Notes: a model not told the origin generated them from the letters alone. Positions 23,840-36,020 are shown, numbered from the stretch's first letter. The stretch: 64,000 bases of DNA from Setophaga petechia (GCA_024362935.1 JANCRA010000004.1:19228621-19292620), one strand, 5' to 3'. Translations and numbers: made by a program.

Positions 23840-24340
23840 TCAGAAACCCAGCTGAGCCATCTCCGCAGCACAGATCCAGAGAGAGCTGCAGGGCTGCAAC
23901 CTCCCCGCTGCCTTTGTTGATGCAGCAGCTGCTTCACCCAGAGAGCTGTCCCTGATCACTGAGTGGTCTCTGCAAGCATTGACTGAAAATTGTCATAGCT
24001 CTTTGCCAAAGCCATCCCCTCTTAAACCAGTCACTTTTTCAGTCAAGCCTTGATGCATTTTTGCATTTGGGGATCCTTGCAGGTAGGAGGCTGTGGCTGT
24101 CTTAGCTGGCCAGTCATCTTCTCTGAAGTGCTGGCTGTCCCATATAGTGTCATATTGCTCTAGCATTTGTGAGGCTCGAATGGACCGAAGCCATTGTGAA
24201 GTGCTTGTTGCTTTGTGCATTCCCATCACATATTCAAACAGTAGTGCTATGTTATTTACAATCTTTTTCACCTGCTCCCTGAGTGTTTTCCGTTGATTCT
24301 GCAGTTGCATCATGTGGTCAGCACTGGCCAGCACAAGGTT
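23840..24340 (-). pseudogene. Unrecognised broken reading frame, possible retrocopy
   Basis: The minus strand is open from about 24340 to 23993 (first ATG at 24313, about 106 codons). The text looks protein-like: an amphipathic, helix-rich start (MMQLQNQRKTLREQVKK), then LLFEYVMGMH and QMLEQYDTIW. A single TGA at 23993-23995 ends it, yet the same frame stays open for about 50 more codons (QFSVNA onward to AQLGF). Upstream on the minus strand (24340 to about 24700) protein-like pieces occur in changing frames with stops, as in a decayed gene. A short T run at 23800-23811 could be the remains of a poly(A) tail. I do not recognise the protein. Alternatives are an old retroviral fragment or a chance long frame; no splice sites were found. 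Confidence 0.3.
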
Positions 24341-25617
24341 TTAAGTGCCCTGGTTACCCCCTGTTGCCTATAAACTGTTCTGGATTCCCTGCTGTTTGTT
24401 TTCACAAAACATTCAGTGCAGTTTCTGGAAAAGCCAATTATCTCAATAGCAAAGTTGCAGTGGTAGCATAACTTTGAAGATTTCTCTCTATTTCTTTTGC
24501 CCAAGTTCCTGTAAAACCTGAGGAACCGATTATCACACTGTTTTCAGTACTTAGCACTGCTCCATATTATGCCAATACATATGAGGGAGGGGAGCTTCAT
24601 GCTGACAGTGCTTAGGCATGTATTTCCAAAGGCATCAATTAGCAAATTAGCAATCATGTCGTTTGGGGAAGTAAGCTGAGGGACACAGTGGTTAACTGAC
24701 TAGCCCCAAATACTGTTCAACATAGGCTTGTGGGGATCCATGTTCTCAGCCTCCTTTCAAGACACCAGATTTCACTAAGTCTTTTTGTATTGCTAATTCA
24801 TTTTGTTTTCAACTCATTAAAAAAATGCATCAAATTCAGTCATAATCTATGGTCAAGATCTGTAACAACCAAGAAACTTTACTGACAACTAAGCAAAATT
24901 ACTGTTTTCTTCATAGGTAGTTTCAATCAAACTTGTACTGTAGCTGGTTTAAAGATATCCCTGGAAGAAAAATGAAAGATTAAACTTAGCCCCGGCAACA
25001 TTTCTATCACCTTTTTCTTCAGTATTTCAGAGAACTGGATTCTTCACACAGCCATGTTATAATTTGTTAGACATATTAATTCTCCATTTCTTTTTTTTTT
25101 TTAATGTAGTTCTATAAAGGAGGGAATTAGGATTATTCCTGTTGTGTCTCTCCTGGTGCTTCAATTTGGTTATTTAGTTTCTTGTGAGGACCATCAGGAG
25201 GTATGAGTGGAAAACCCGTGTGTAATATGACTTTTACAATGAACTGCCTGAAAATGATGAGTGAATAAATATTTTTGAATGGAGCAAAGTGCATTTGCTT
25301 GCCCTTTAAATTTACTTTAAAAATTGGCACCAGAAACCATCTTTGTTTGGTTTTCTTATTCTGTCATGTTAAGGAGTGGCCTGTGCTTCTAGTGTCTGTC
25401 AAGCTCCCCCTTGTACACACTGCAGCTTGTCCCACTGGAGATGTTCAAGCATATTGTATTTAAATGCCTGATGTTCACCAGGCTAATGCAAGGAATAATT
25501 AGGGGCAATTATGATGAAATCTAAGAGGAGTTGCTCTTAAAAAAAATTATATTCACAGCTGATTTATTTCTTAACATTTAGGGCATCACACAGTCTAGAG
25601 GAAGAGACTTGGACTAA
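24341..25617. other. Mostly unique stretch
   Basis: Apart from the possible upstream part of the broken minus-strand frame (to about 24700), I see no gene or recognised repeat. A T run lies at 25090-25102. Confidence 0.45.
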
Positions 25618-27424
25618 ATTGTCCTTTTATGACAAGGTAACACACACAGGTGACCAAGGAGAGACAGTTGATGTAATCTTTTTTAGGCTTCAGCAAAGCC
25701 TTTGATGCTGTCTCTCACAGGATCCTTCTGAACAAAATGTCCAGCACACAGCTGGATAAACACATCATGTGATGGGTGAGCACCTGACTCACAGGCACAA
25801 AGGGTTACAGTGAATGGGGTGACATCAGGCTGGGGACCTGCCACTGGTGGAGTTGCACAGGGCTGCATCCTCAGTCCAGCACTCTTCAGCATCTTCATAA
25901 ATTACTTGGATGTAGGACTGGAAGGGATACTAAGCAAGTTCCCAAGTGATATAAAATCAAGAGAAGTTGATGCCCTTGAAGGCAGAGAGGCCCTGCAGAG
26001 AGGCCTTGACAGATCAGGGGTGTGGGCAATCACCACCATATGAAGTTCAACAAGAGAAAGCAGTGCCATGGAAAGGGACTTGGAAGTCCTGGTCAATGAA
26101 AAGCTGAACGTGAGTCAGCAGTGCCCTGGCAGCCAGGAGGGTCAGCCCTGTCCTGGGGGGCACCAGGGACAGCATCCCAGCTGGGCAAGGGAGGGGATTG
26201 TCCTGCTCAGCTCTGAGCTGGGGCAGCCTCACCTCGAGTGCTGGGGGCTGGTTTGGGTGTCACAATATAAGAAAGAAATTAAACTATTAGAGAGTGTCCA
26301 AAGGAGTGCAATGAGGATGGTGAAGGGCCTTGAGATGAAGTCATATGAGGAGCAGCTGAAGTGAATTGGTATTGTAAGAGATGTTGGGAAATAATTCATA
26401 TTTATATGAAGAATGAAGCTTTTATATGAAGCTATAAAAAGAATGTATTTTATACAGATTGTGAAATCCAAACAAGTCTCTGACCACAAGCAGCCCAAAA
26501 GGCAGACGTCTATTCGAATTCTGAGATTCCTGAAGGCTGCAGGAGAACAATCGGCATTTAGCCCAAGAATAGACGCACCCAGCGCAATGATCACCACCAT
26601 TCTGAGCCATCAGAAGACGCCTAAGAGCAATCATAACCCTGTTGATAACATCGATCAAGATAGCCGAAGTTGCCATAAAGATACATGTGAATACGCGACT
26701 TCCGGGATTCGATCAACCCTGATATCAACCAGGAGACGATCTTTGTCCAGCTCTGCAGAGTGAAAGAACCAACTATAAATATGCAGAGTTACAAAAGAAA
26801 CTTAGACTTCTTCCCCTCGGGCACAATAAACTGTATGAAACATCCCCACTAGAAGCGGCTCTCGTGAACGGGTTGGGGGGCGGTTTGTGATAGAGGTCGG
26901 ATCAAGGTTCACCCAGCGCCGATCCCAGGCTCGATGCTGTCTCTTTGGCTGTGATGGTTTTGAGGACCGTATTTTGGTCACGCAAAAAGATAAAGAAATA
27001 TTTGCAATTTTGATAATTTAGCTTCTCGATTGATCATTTATCTCTTCAGCCTGGAGAAGAGGAAATGCAGGGGAGATTGTGTTTGCAGTCTACAACTTCC
27101 TCTTGAGAAGGGGCAGGCACTGATGTCTTTTCTGTGCTGACCAGTGATCACTACAGGACCAGAGGGAATGGCCTGAAGCTGTGTCAGGGGAGGTTTCGGT
27201 TGGATATTAGGCAATGTTTTTCACCCAGAGGGTGAGTTAACACTGGAACAGCTTCCCAGGGAAGTGGTTGCAGCTCTGCCTGACAGAGTTCAGGCGTTGT
27301 TTGGACAACTACTTTCCCAGGCAGGGGGTTTGATTTTTTGGGTGTCCTGTGTTGAGCCAGGAGTTGGCCATGATCAACCTTATGGGTTCCTTCCAACTCA
27401 GGATATTTTGTGATTCTGTGAAAT
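25618..27424 (+). mobile_element. CR1 LINE (RT C-terminus to 3' end), split by a nested LTR
   Basis: The plus-strand copy is 5'-truncated near 25618 and runs through RT text (25810-26043: SGWGPATGGVAQGC, FSIFINYLDVGLEG), then MERDLEVLVNEKLNVSQQ from 26068. It breaks at about 26372 for a nested LTR, resumes at about 27037 ('ttcagcctggagaagaggaa'), passes 'tttcacccagagggtgagtt', and ends in the CR1 3' tail GTGATTCTGTGA at about 27420. It shares with the minus-strand copy at 15.1-15.7 kb a one-base frameshift after 'WAIT' and the deletion joining 'KFN' to 'ESSAMERDL', and is about 98% identical to it there. The last 350 bp differ clearly between the two copies. It is not functional. Confidence 0.85.
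26373..27036 (+). mobile_element. CpG-rich solo LTR (class II/ERVK-like) nested in CR1
   Basis: The 664-bp insertion begins TGTAAGAGATG and ends GATTGATCA, with CR1 on both sides. Flanking pentamers are GGTAT (26368-26372) and TTTAT (27037-27041), an imperfect match, so the exact ends are uncertain by a few bases. It has a TATA box (TATAAAT, 26774-26780) and a poly(A) signal (AATAAA, 26825-26830) in proper LTR order. About 25 CpGs survive by my count, against two or so in the flanking 750 bp of CR1, so it is probably much younger than its host. There is no internal retroviral sequence. The 116-codon plus frame and the 123-codon minus frame that cross it are chance frames in U3. Class assignment is by general look only. 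Confidence 0.7.
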
Positions 27425-29109
27425 CATCTAGTCAAGCTTCAGAGCAGAGAAAAAAAGGGGAAGACGTGCAGGAAAAGCTCATGGGCATTCTGTTTCCTTG
27501 AAAAGATGTCACACATCTCATGATTGTCTGTCTGAACATGTGACTCAAGGATACAGGTGTGTTTTCACCTTTCAGTGCCAGACTCTCAGTCTAGCCTGTA
27601 CCTATCTTTCTTGGAAAGAGTTTTTTCCTACTGTTAGGCCCTCATAGGAACCAGTCCTACTAGCCGTCAGACCTAGAGGACATTCAAAGTTTGTTGTTTT
27701 TTGCAACAGAATGCCAGGACAGGAGGCCGTGAATAGTGCAGGCTGAAGACATACTGAAGGGAAACTAGGCACTAATGAGACACAAATGTTTTCCTTTAAT
27801 GCAAGAATGAGGTGGTGCTGTGGAAGACAGTGTTTTACTGCAAAGGGAAAGCACTAGCAATGAGTTTCTAAAACTATGTTGAGCCAACTCAGCGTGTCTC
27901 TTTGACCCGTGACAGTTGGATTTCTGTAGCACTAGAACACAGCCCAACTATCTGTTTACATACACAAGACACCCACAGTGCCTGGCAGGATTCTGCTAAC
28001 AGGATTTTTTTACACCCGTTCCTCTTACAACAGAAAACAAAGCAGAAGTTTTCAACTGTACGACTTTGTTTCTCTTTTATTCTTTCTGATCATGTACATC
28101 TAGGTCTTGGTTGCTGTAAAGCCTCTTGTGCCTTTCAACTATCACGCAAGAAATAGCCTATTTAGCTGAGCTATTCCTGTGTGTTACTTTGTCTGCGTTT
28201 TTCAGAAATATTCTGATTTAATAGCTGTTTTTACATGGGCAGGGGAAGGAAAGCCCTAAGTGCTGTGATGTCACTCAAATGTAATTATCAACTGAAAGAC
28301 TAGGTAAAGACTGAAAAGTTGCCAATCCGAATGAAAAAATTGTATAAATATACAAAACTGTATTGTCTTCCTACATGTTACTTCTTCTCCCTTAGGGGTG
28401 CTTTCCTGAAGAGTCACACTTCTAGAAAAATAGAGCATTTTCAGATGCCCCAAATTACACCAGTAAGCCAAAGAATTAACCAAAATATTGAACTTTTCCT
28501 AGGGAAGCAGGATGTAGTATGTCCAACAGGCAGCAGAGCTGTTCCCAGTCTTCCCAGAAAGAGGGATCATTTTGTCGTGGCAGGACTGCTTGGAGCACTG
28601 TCAATCCCAACCAGTTTAGAGGAGCAGATTCCCCAAATGCTGTACATCCAATCATAGTTTGGAGTGGAAATCTGCTGCAGCTTAGAGTTATTGGGAATTG
28701 CAATGGCAATTCAGTGTTTCTATGACACTAAATTTTAAACATACTAAAGCTGTCTCTATTAGTAACTCTGCAGAATCTAGCTGATAATGCTGGTGCCAAG
28801 GCTTTTACTATGCTTCAGGAGCTCAGAGCTTTTTGTCAGAATGTTTCAAACCCACAGATCAGTTAATTAGCATCTAAAAGCTGAAAAAATGCTTTAAGCT
28901 GCAAATATGTTGTGGCGCGGAGAGTTTATAAATTTTTTTAAATAGAAGCATAGGCATTAATTCCTGTGAGCTGAATATGACTTGGAATGTAGACTGAAGT
29001 GTAAGGTAAGTGGGAATACACACCAGGAGCATGCCACAGTGCGCTCTGATAACCTAGTGTGAGAACGTGCAGTTGTTGCTGCAAATTCACATACTGATGT
29101 GCGTCAGAG

Positions 29110-29330
29110 AATCAGCTCAAGAGCAGTAAACCAAGCCAGTTTGGAGACTTCCTCTGGGAAGAAGCTGCAGCGAGCACGCTGCCAGCTTGGCAGGCTGTGA
29201 TGCGCTGCCCAGGCAGGCAGAAGGATGGCTTGGTCTGGGGAAGGAGCCGGGGGCCAGCGGCTGGGCATCACATGCTGGGCTCTGCCTGAGGTCCCGGTGA
29301 AGCGCAGCGTGGCGAGTCCCGTGGTCCTGT
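29110..29330. other. Small GC/CpG-rich patch
   Basis: Roughly a dozen CpGs cluster here (for example AGCGCAGCGTGGCGAG near 29301-29316), in otherwise AT-rich DNA with very few. It is too short to be a classical CpG island, but it could mark a promoter or enhancer core, or be a remnant of an unrecognised GC-rich repeat. A minus-strand 90-codon frame covers it (29104-29376) without recognisable motifs. Confidence 0.5.
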
Positions 29331-30160
29331 GTAAACAGATGTCCATGGGATAATTCACAAAAATGTAATTACGCACAATAGTGCAAATGTTTAATTAATC
29401 AGGTCTCATGTCCTTATTATCCCCTCACTGGCTTTCACTAATAATGACCCAGAGGAAAATTCTGTGCCTTCTGTGAATTATATTTTATTTACAAGGGTTT
29501 CATTTCTTAGATGATTTTTCTCTTTCGTTCCTGGTTAGCACTACCAACAAGAAAATATAATTCTGATGTCCTTTACAAGTAAAACTTGTGACTGGCCTAA
29601 AATGCAAAATTAGGGAAGGCTTTGTGCTAGCTCACATGGTTTCTTTAGCTGAATAAATTAGAATAACTTAGCACTTAATATATCTCTTGCCTCACAATCA
29701 AAGGATGCATAAATATTTGCCAGTAATCCTATGACTAAAGTTAAGAGGAAAAGAAAAGAGGTCTTGAAGGAGAAGCTTTTCTGTTTGAGCAGAGCAATTC
29801 CTTCTGAGCTGGTTTTTAATCTATATGAAACGTTAAATCGCAGAAGGGTGTCTGGAGCCAAGAATGGAGTTCCAGCCTCCTTCCCTGAAGATGCCCCTGC
29901 CTCCCCCAAAAGTCAGCCACTGGAAAGAAAGTGTTAAAAAGTATATTGTTTGCATTAGGGGGCCGAATTTTCCACTGGGTAATCATCCTCGAAACCTAGT
30001 CAAGGGCAAATGAGGATGGCAGGCCTGATTAATTAATATGCTATGGTGCTAAGAGCAAGATTTATGCTATTAGTTTTACAAGAATCATTGATATTAATAC
30101 TGCTAGTAAAAATTTTGTACTGCTGTTTACTGTTTCGCTTTTTCATTGAAAATATAGTAT
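29331..30160. promoter_or_regulatory. Candidate conserved non-coding element (enhancer-like)
   Basis: The block contains homeodomain-type cores (TAATTAAT at 29392-29399; GATTAATTAATATG at 30027-30040), GTAATTACG near 29365, TTTATG/TTTACAAG words and unique, non-repetitive sequence with scattered surviving CpGs (29972, 29990). That texture is typical of vertebrate developmental enhancers. Conservation is not visible from a single sequence, and the assignment is an inference from composition and motif density. Confidence 0.3.
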
Positions 30161-30573
30161 TAAAACTACAAATGACCTGATGTAACATTGTAGCTTTGCT
30201 GTCTAAATGTTACTCCTGCTCTACAGAAGAGCTCCTGCAGAGCTGCTATTAGATGAACAGTTGCATTATTTCCATTGTAATCTGCAATTTTGGAGGCTTT
30301 TAACCCTGATCAAAAAAATTTACTTTGGTTTTAAATAATGTTTTCAAAGATCTCTATACAAGATATATATTCCTACTCATGTAAATATGAGTGTGTTTGC
30401 ACTTGGAAAGAATTTTATATGGAGTTTTTTGGAAAATGGAAAAAAAAGTAGTTGTGTATGCAAATAGGTATTCAAGCCTGAAAAAGACAAGTGTCATTAC
30501 AAAGTATGGAGTAGAACAAAATAATGTTTTGAGGGTAACAAGGCCTACTGTAAAGACATTCATTCCTCTAAAC

Positions 30574-30589
30574 AAAAAAAAAAAAAAAA
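30574..30589. repeat. A16 homopolymer
   Basis: Sixteen consecutive A. No retrocopied sequence with target duplications is evident beside it. Confidence 0.95.
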
Positions 30590-31261
30590 GGCTTATGTGA
30601 AACTGTTAAGTATTTTCATCACTTTCAGGCTGATACACAGCACATTCAGAAGTATCTATTTCATAATATGTTAGTAGTGAGTGAGCTGAATGCCCTTGCA
30701 CTGTAAACACTGTTTCAGAAATGTGTTCATAGGCGGTTCTGCTTTTGTTCATTAATATGCCACTGGAAATACAGCAGTAAAATCTGAAGTGTGGGGCGTG
30801 GATTTTTTCTTGGGGTGAAAGGAGGGGATTATCTGTTGGAAATAAGCTTGCATGAGCATGAGGGGCACCCACCCAGGTCAGTGTCAGTTCAGCTCTATTT
30901 TCCTGATAGTACACTTATGTGTTTACTTTTCCCTTTACAGTAACAGGGAACATTTTGTTGGAATTATGCCTCTTCTTCTGGGGTTATTTTTTTTTTCCTT
31001 TCTTGACAAGAAACTCTCAGTAGTCATGTATAGCTCAGTAAAGCCTTAGACCTTGCAGTAACTTTCCAAGGTCTCAGTACTGAGGCAAACTTGCCAGACT
31101 TTGTGGGGGGTCTTTTTGGTCTGCGTGGAGCTTTGGTTTAGTTAATTAAGCTATAACAAAGGTTTCAGTGATCAGGTGACTAATTTGTTTTACTTTTGTT
31201 TATCTCTGTACAGTCACAGGATAACTTTAATTTTGTATAAAAGTACCTCCATGGTACCCGT

Positions 31262-31412
31262 TGTCGTCAGAGGCCCAAAACTGTGCACAGGATTTGTGGT
31301 GCAGCCTCACCAGTCCCAAGCACAGGGGGACAGTCTGTGCCCTGGCCCACTGGCCACACTATTGCTGATAAAAGCCAGGATGCCGTTGGGCTTCTTGGCC
31401 CCCACTACAAGC
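31262..31412 (-). mobile_element. Short CR1 LINE fragment
   Basis: About 150 bp of antisense CR1: 'cacaggatttgtggtgcagc', 'ctggcccactggccacacta' and 'ttgctgataaaagccaggat', matching the usual 'other cause of non-LTR 3' RT end' order read backwards. Both ends are truncated. The two plus-strand frames crossing it are shadows. Confidence 0.75.
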
Positions 31413-34400
31413 TGCTATACTATGTATTCCAAAATACTGAACAGGCTAAGATAGCAACCTCAGAGAAGGGTCTCCCTTGATTTAAAATGAAAAATTTTAT
31501 GAGGATCTCAGAAAAAAATGAATCTTCAAGCAAGCTCAGCAGCTGTAAGCACATGCCTGATTGTGGAGCATCACACAGTGGTTCTGAATTATTGGTAACC
31601 AATGTCCTCACTGGCCCCTGTAGCTTTCTGACTCCACAGTATCCTGCAGAGCTCTGTGTTGAGCAAAGACCCAGTGATGCCACTGGCAGGGTAACCTGTG
31701 GTCTTCCCAAACTCTCTCCTAGGGTCATGCCTTCATTTGTTATGTGAGCCGCATGTGCTCACTTGTCAACACCTATGGGTACAGTATGCCTGGTGCTAAA
31801 CCAAAAATCACTCTGGGAGGGAAACTAGCCTGAGACCCAGCTTGGCAATGATGCTAGCACACCAGAACTGTCTTACAGTGACGACAGCTGTTTTTTGTGG
31901 CAAAAGAAACGAGGTGCATCAAAGCATCTGGTGAGTGCAGGCCCTTCCTAATGATAGTGCACCTCTGATGATTGATTATCTGCAATGTGTGCAGGAAGAA
32001 TTTCATCTCCCTTGGACCTTGATTTGTCTGTCTGGGACTACTAGGTCACTAATGAAGCTTTGCCTTTGTCATTTTCACTTGTGAAACACAAAAGAAATTT
32101 CAACAAAATGATGACCTTGCCTGCCTATAAATTAATGCAATCATTTTCATGCAGCAGGACGTAATTTTCCAGTTTGTATGGGTATGGCATTTCTGCCTGA
32201 AGTCTTGCGTCTGTCAGTTCACCATTGACAGCACATCAGTGGACAGAAGCATGATTGCTGATTTCAAGTATTTGGAAGGCCTTGGTGCATTGTAATTCTT
32301 GTTGTGATGGGCTTAATTCCTTGGAAAGGTTTTGTAGGAATTAAGCCTCTCTGCAGAGTTTCTGCAGAGCAATTCATTCAGATGTATTGCCATCAAGCAC
32401 TGGGGTATTCCAGACCACCAGATCACTCACAGGTATGGATTTGTTACAAACGATAGGGTGTCTCTTTATCTACTCTGTTTATGGCAGCCACCAAATATGC
32501 TACAAACCAAGAACCTTGCTAACAAGCTGCTAAGTAATGTTAAACTAGCTGACACGTCTTTGACGTGAAAACTGTTTTTTGGTTTCATATGGCACATAAA
32601 TATGGACTGAAGGGTCACATCTGCAGTATTACATCTTCTGTGTCAATTGCAACCCAGACTTGCTGTCCAGCTCTCAAGGAATCAGTCTGATTCAACACTG
32701 GTGTGTTGACAGTTTTGCATGACACTGTGATAAAATAATTTCACTTCTCTGTATCTTGGTTTTCTTCATTTTCTGAGGAAAAAAGGTGAAAAAGTAAAAG
32801 AAAATTACATAGCTTTCCTACAATTATACGACTCCATGACTCCAAAAATTTGATTACAACTTCTATGTTTTCAAAGAGCCTTGCAGGTATAAGCTCGGAA
32901 TATTTTTTTAATTTTATCTGAGTGTCTGAAGAGTGTTAAATATATTTGCATCTTGGAACAGATGAACAAATTTGGTCAGATGAACAATGCTGTTAGGTAA
33001 AACTTTCAAGAATCTTTCAAACTGAACTGCCCTGGTGAAAAACATTTTCTTGGGAAGTTTAGGATAATATCTCACTTCTTTTGTTAGTTTTTCTTCATTT
33101 TTAAAGTTTTTTTTTTCTTTAGTATTTGGCAGCTACCATCCCAGTGCCCTAGCACCTAGCAGGTGACACATGTCATCCTTAATAATCTAGGAATTTGAAA
33201 ATATTTTTATTATTGTTATTGTTATTGTTATTTCTTAACTGTTAGGCATAGAGTTGAAAATATTTTTTTCCTAAGATATAAAAATTATTAGAGAAATAAA
33301 AAATAGTACTGTTGAATGTGAGTGAAAAGGTGGAAAAACCAGAAAAATTATGAGGGAAACAAAAGTTTGTAGAGGTGTTTATGGAAAAATCTCCTGACAA
33401 ACAAAATAAGGCTGCAATAATCCATTGCTAGTTGGTCCAGTTACTATTTATAGTGCAGAAAACATGGCAATTCAAGAATTACCTTTGTTGCAGACTTGAT
33501 AAAAGCCCCTACTTCTCTCATGTACTGTTAAACACTTCTCAGTTCCAGTGATAATGAATGATGATGTTACAGAACACCTTTGAAAATCAGGTTGTTTAAT
33601 CACCTATTGAGCAAGATGGCTTAAAACTCTTCTGAGGCACTAGCACTGACTTTTTTCCTTGCCATGTCTCATAGCCATTCCTAGAGACTAAAGCAAATAC
33701 TGGGCAAGAACAAAAAGCAGTATCAGCCAGCTGTTTTGGACATTTGTACCACATAAAATAATGGACAATAAGCTTAGATCCTAAATTAAAGCATGATAAT
33801 TCTGTTAGCTATCAGCATGGGTCAAGAGAAAAGGTCTAAGAAAATAACTGATATTTTAAAACACTTTAAAATGCTGTTTGATAAAAACAGCTTGTTACTC
33901 CAATAAACTAAGAAATCTCTGATGCATTTTAATTTGTACTATCATGTCTTTCATTTTAAAACCCAGAATGTCACCACACCATTATTGCACTCAAATAGAT
34001 AATGGACAAGGGACAGGTCTCAAGAACATGGTTATGAACATCTCCTTTTCTCTGGCCACAGATGAATGACCCAGCCTTGTGCTGTTTGACTTTTCCTTCA
34101 GCAATGACCATAACTGATAGTTGCTCATTCTCCAAGAATGGGGGAGGGAACAAATAGCAGTATTGGTTATTTACTATAGCTAGGATCCAAGAAAGCGATA
34201 GACATCTCCATGGCTCTTTCATTAAAGGTAATCTTATAATTAAGGGGCTCTGTAATGAAAAAAACTCATGGTGGCTTGTGGTACTCATGAACAAAGAGCG
34301 TTGTACTGTGTTCACCACCTGTAAGGCTGGCACTGAGCCTGCTGGAATATTGCCCACCACTGGACTCGTGGTTCAAGCTGTGATATGGAGAGAGTTCCAG

Positions 34401-35593
34401 GAGAGGCCTCAGATTATGCTGGAACCTGAGTGTGATCTGCAGTGTGGAGTGACGTGAAGGACCATTTTCTCTATTCACCAAACTCCTAACAAGACTAAGG
34501 AATGGGAGATTGAAGTCAGGCAAATTCTGGCTAAAATGAGGACATTTCTTCATAGTAATAGCTACTGAAACAACATAGGCCACGATTCACACTGGGGAAA
34601 ATTATTTTGGTCAAGATTTCTTTTTTTTTTCTTTTTCTTTTCTAAAAGTCTGCTTCAGTTCAAGAGCATGCATTGTGCAGAATCAGGCATTTCCTAAGGG
34701 AAGTTTGTTGTCTTTTGTTATGATATGTCCATTCTGACATTAAACCCTATTGATCTAATCATAGGGGCTAAAGTCAATATTTAGGCATATCAATAACACA
34801 TCTGACTTTTCAAAATTCTTCGTTTGATTTCATTAACCTTAACTTCTGGATGTTACTCTACTTCTCATTGATTACTTGTAAATATAGAAGGATGAGGCTG
34901 CCTTAGTGATTTTGACTACTGAATTATTGTCTGTACTGTTATCACAGGGAAGTAGAATTTCATGTGTCCAGAGTTTTGTATATAATGATATTGTATATTT
35001 TCAATTTCATAAAACAAGAACATGACACTGATAGAGAATATTTCCTTTTTTTAGGTGTGTAAAGTTGTTACCTGCTTAAGTACTATATTTCTCGAGGATG
35101 GGTGTAAGAAGCCTTTTGCCAAAAACCAGAAAATCTTCCCTTCAGCTGCAGAATAACTCCCCATAGGCTGAGAGCAAAAGGTCCACTTCCCATGTCATCA
35201 TGCAGCCTCTGATATCACTAGTGATGTTCCATTGCCAATGAGCTGGAATACCCACTAAAAAGAAAACCCAGGGCTTTCCTTCTCAAGATGGATTAGGAGT
35301 TATATTATATAATATAAAACCTGAAATATACTGTCAGTTGAGTCAGATGCTCGAAGCCTGTGGATGATACCGTCATCATCATATGGTACAGGTTAGGAAG
35401 AGGCACCATATGATTTTCCTTTCAATCAATCAAGGTGGCCAATTAGGATTTGCTTGATCTTTGAATTTATCTTCAGGCAATTTAGGTCTTGGGGTAAATC
35501 TGAAGCACTTGAAGGCAACTGTGCTCCATCAAGTCCAGATTCAGGAAAATTTTATAGTTTGCATAGCTAAAGGAAGTTGTCACCTGTCATTAC
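31413..35593. other. Unique stretch, no gene recognised
   Basis: I see no transposon. Simple sequence includes a (TTATTG)-type repeat at 33204-33233 and T-rich runs at 34618-34646. A weak acceptor/donor pair frames about 32356-32434 (CTCTCTGCAG before, CACAG|GTATGG after), but I do not rate it as an exon. Overlapping minus-strand frames at 33971-34360 and 34266-34583 have no recognisable domain. Confidence 0.45.
33204..33233. repeat. (TTATTG)n simple repeat
   Basis: Alternating TTATTG/TTATT units, about 30 bp. Confidence 0.85.
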
Positions 35594-35945
35594 AGAATCA
35601 CAGAATCACAGACTGGATCAGGTTGAAAGGAACCACTGCAGGTCATCTGGCTCAACTTCCCTGCTCAAACAGAGTCATCTCAGAGCACATTGCACCGGAT
35701 TGAGTCCAGACAATTCTGGAATATCTCCATTGAGGGAGACTCTTCAACTTCCCTAGGCAATATATGCCAGTGCATGGTCACCTGCTGGTTCTTCCTCATG
35801 TACAGGTGGAGCTTCCTGTGCACAGTTTCTGACGGCTGCCTCTTGTCCTATTGTTTGATACCACCAGTAAGAGATTGACTCTGTCCTCTTTGCACCCTCT
35901 CTTCAGATGCTTGTAGACATTGGTGAGGTCCCCTCTCAATCTTCT

Positions 35946-36020
35946 CTCCTCTCCTCTCCTCTCCTCTCCTCTCCTCTCCTCTCCTCTCCTCTCCTCTCCT
36001 CTCCTCTCCTCTCCTCTCCT
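35946..36020. repeat. (CTCCT)15 perfect pentanucleotide microsatellite
   Basis: Fifteen uninterrupted CTCCT units (75 bp) with homopurine on the other strand. It sits within the CR1 3' region. Perfect arrays of this length are usually polymorphic and may form triplex (H-DNA). Confidence 0.98.

Larger units (their letters stand above)
27425..31261. other. Unique stretch with GC-rich patch and enhancer-like block
   Basis: No transposon is recognised. A GC- and CpG-rich patch occurs at about 29110-29330, and directly to its right a block to about 30160 has the look of a conserved non-coding element (listed separately). A donor-like GTAAG|GTAAGT occurs at about 29004 without an obvious partner. 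An A16 run lies at 30574-30589. The frames at 28319-28657 and 30606-30914 have no recognisable features. Confidence 0.45.

Noticed and set aside
26229..26763. Long frames (116 codons plus, 123 codons minus) across the LTR in the 26-kb CR1
   Set aside because: They lie in the U3 part of an LTR and run across its junction with CR1, so they are chance frames.
32356..32434. Segment between CTCTCTGCAG and CACAG|GTATGG
   Set aside because: The acceptor is ambiguous (several AGs) and no frame stands out.
33971..34583. Two overlapping minus-strand frames of 129 and 105 codons
   Set aside because: They overlap each other in different phases, show no recognisable domain, and the sequence has no splice signals or poly(A) context I can defend.
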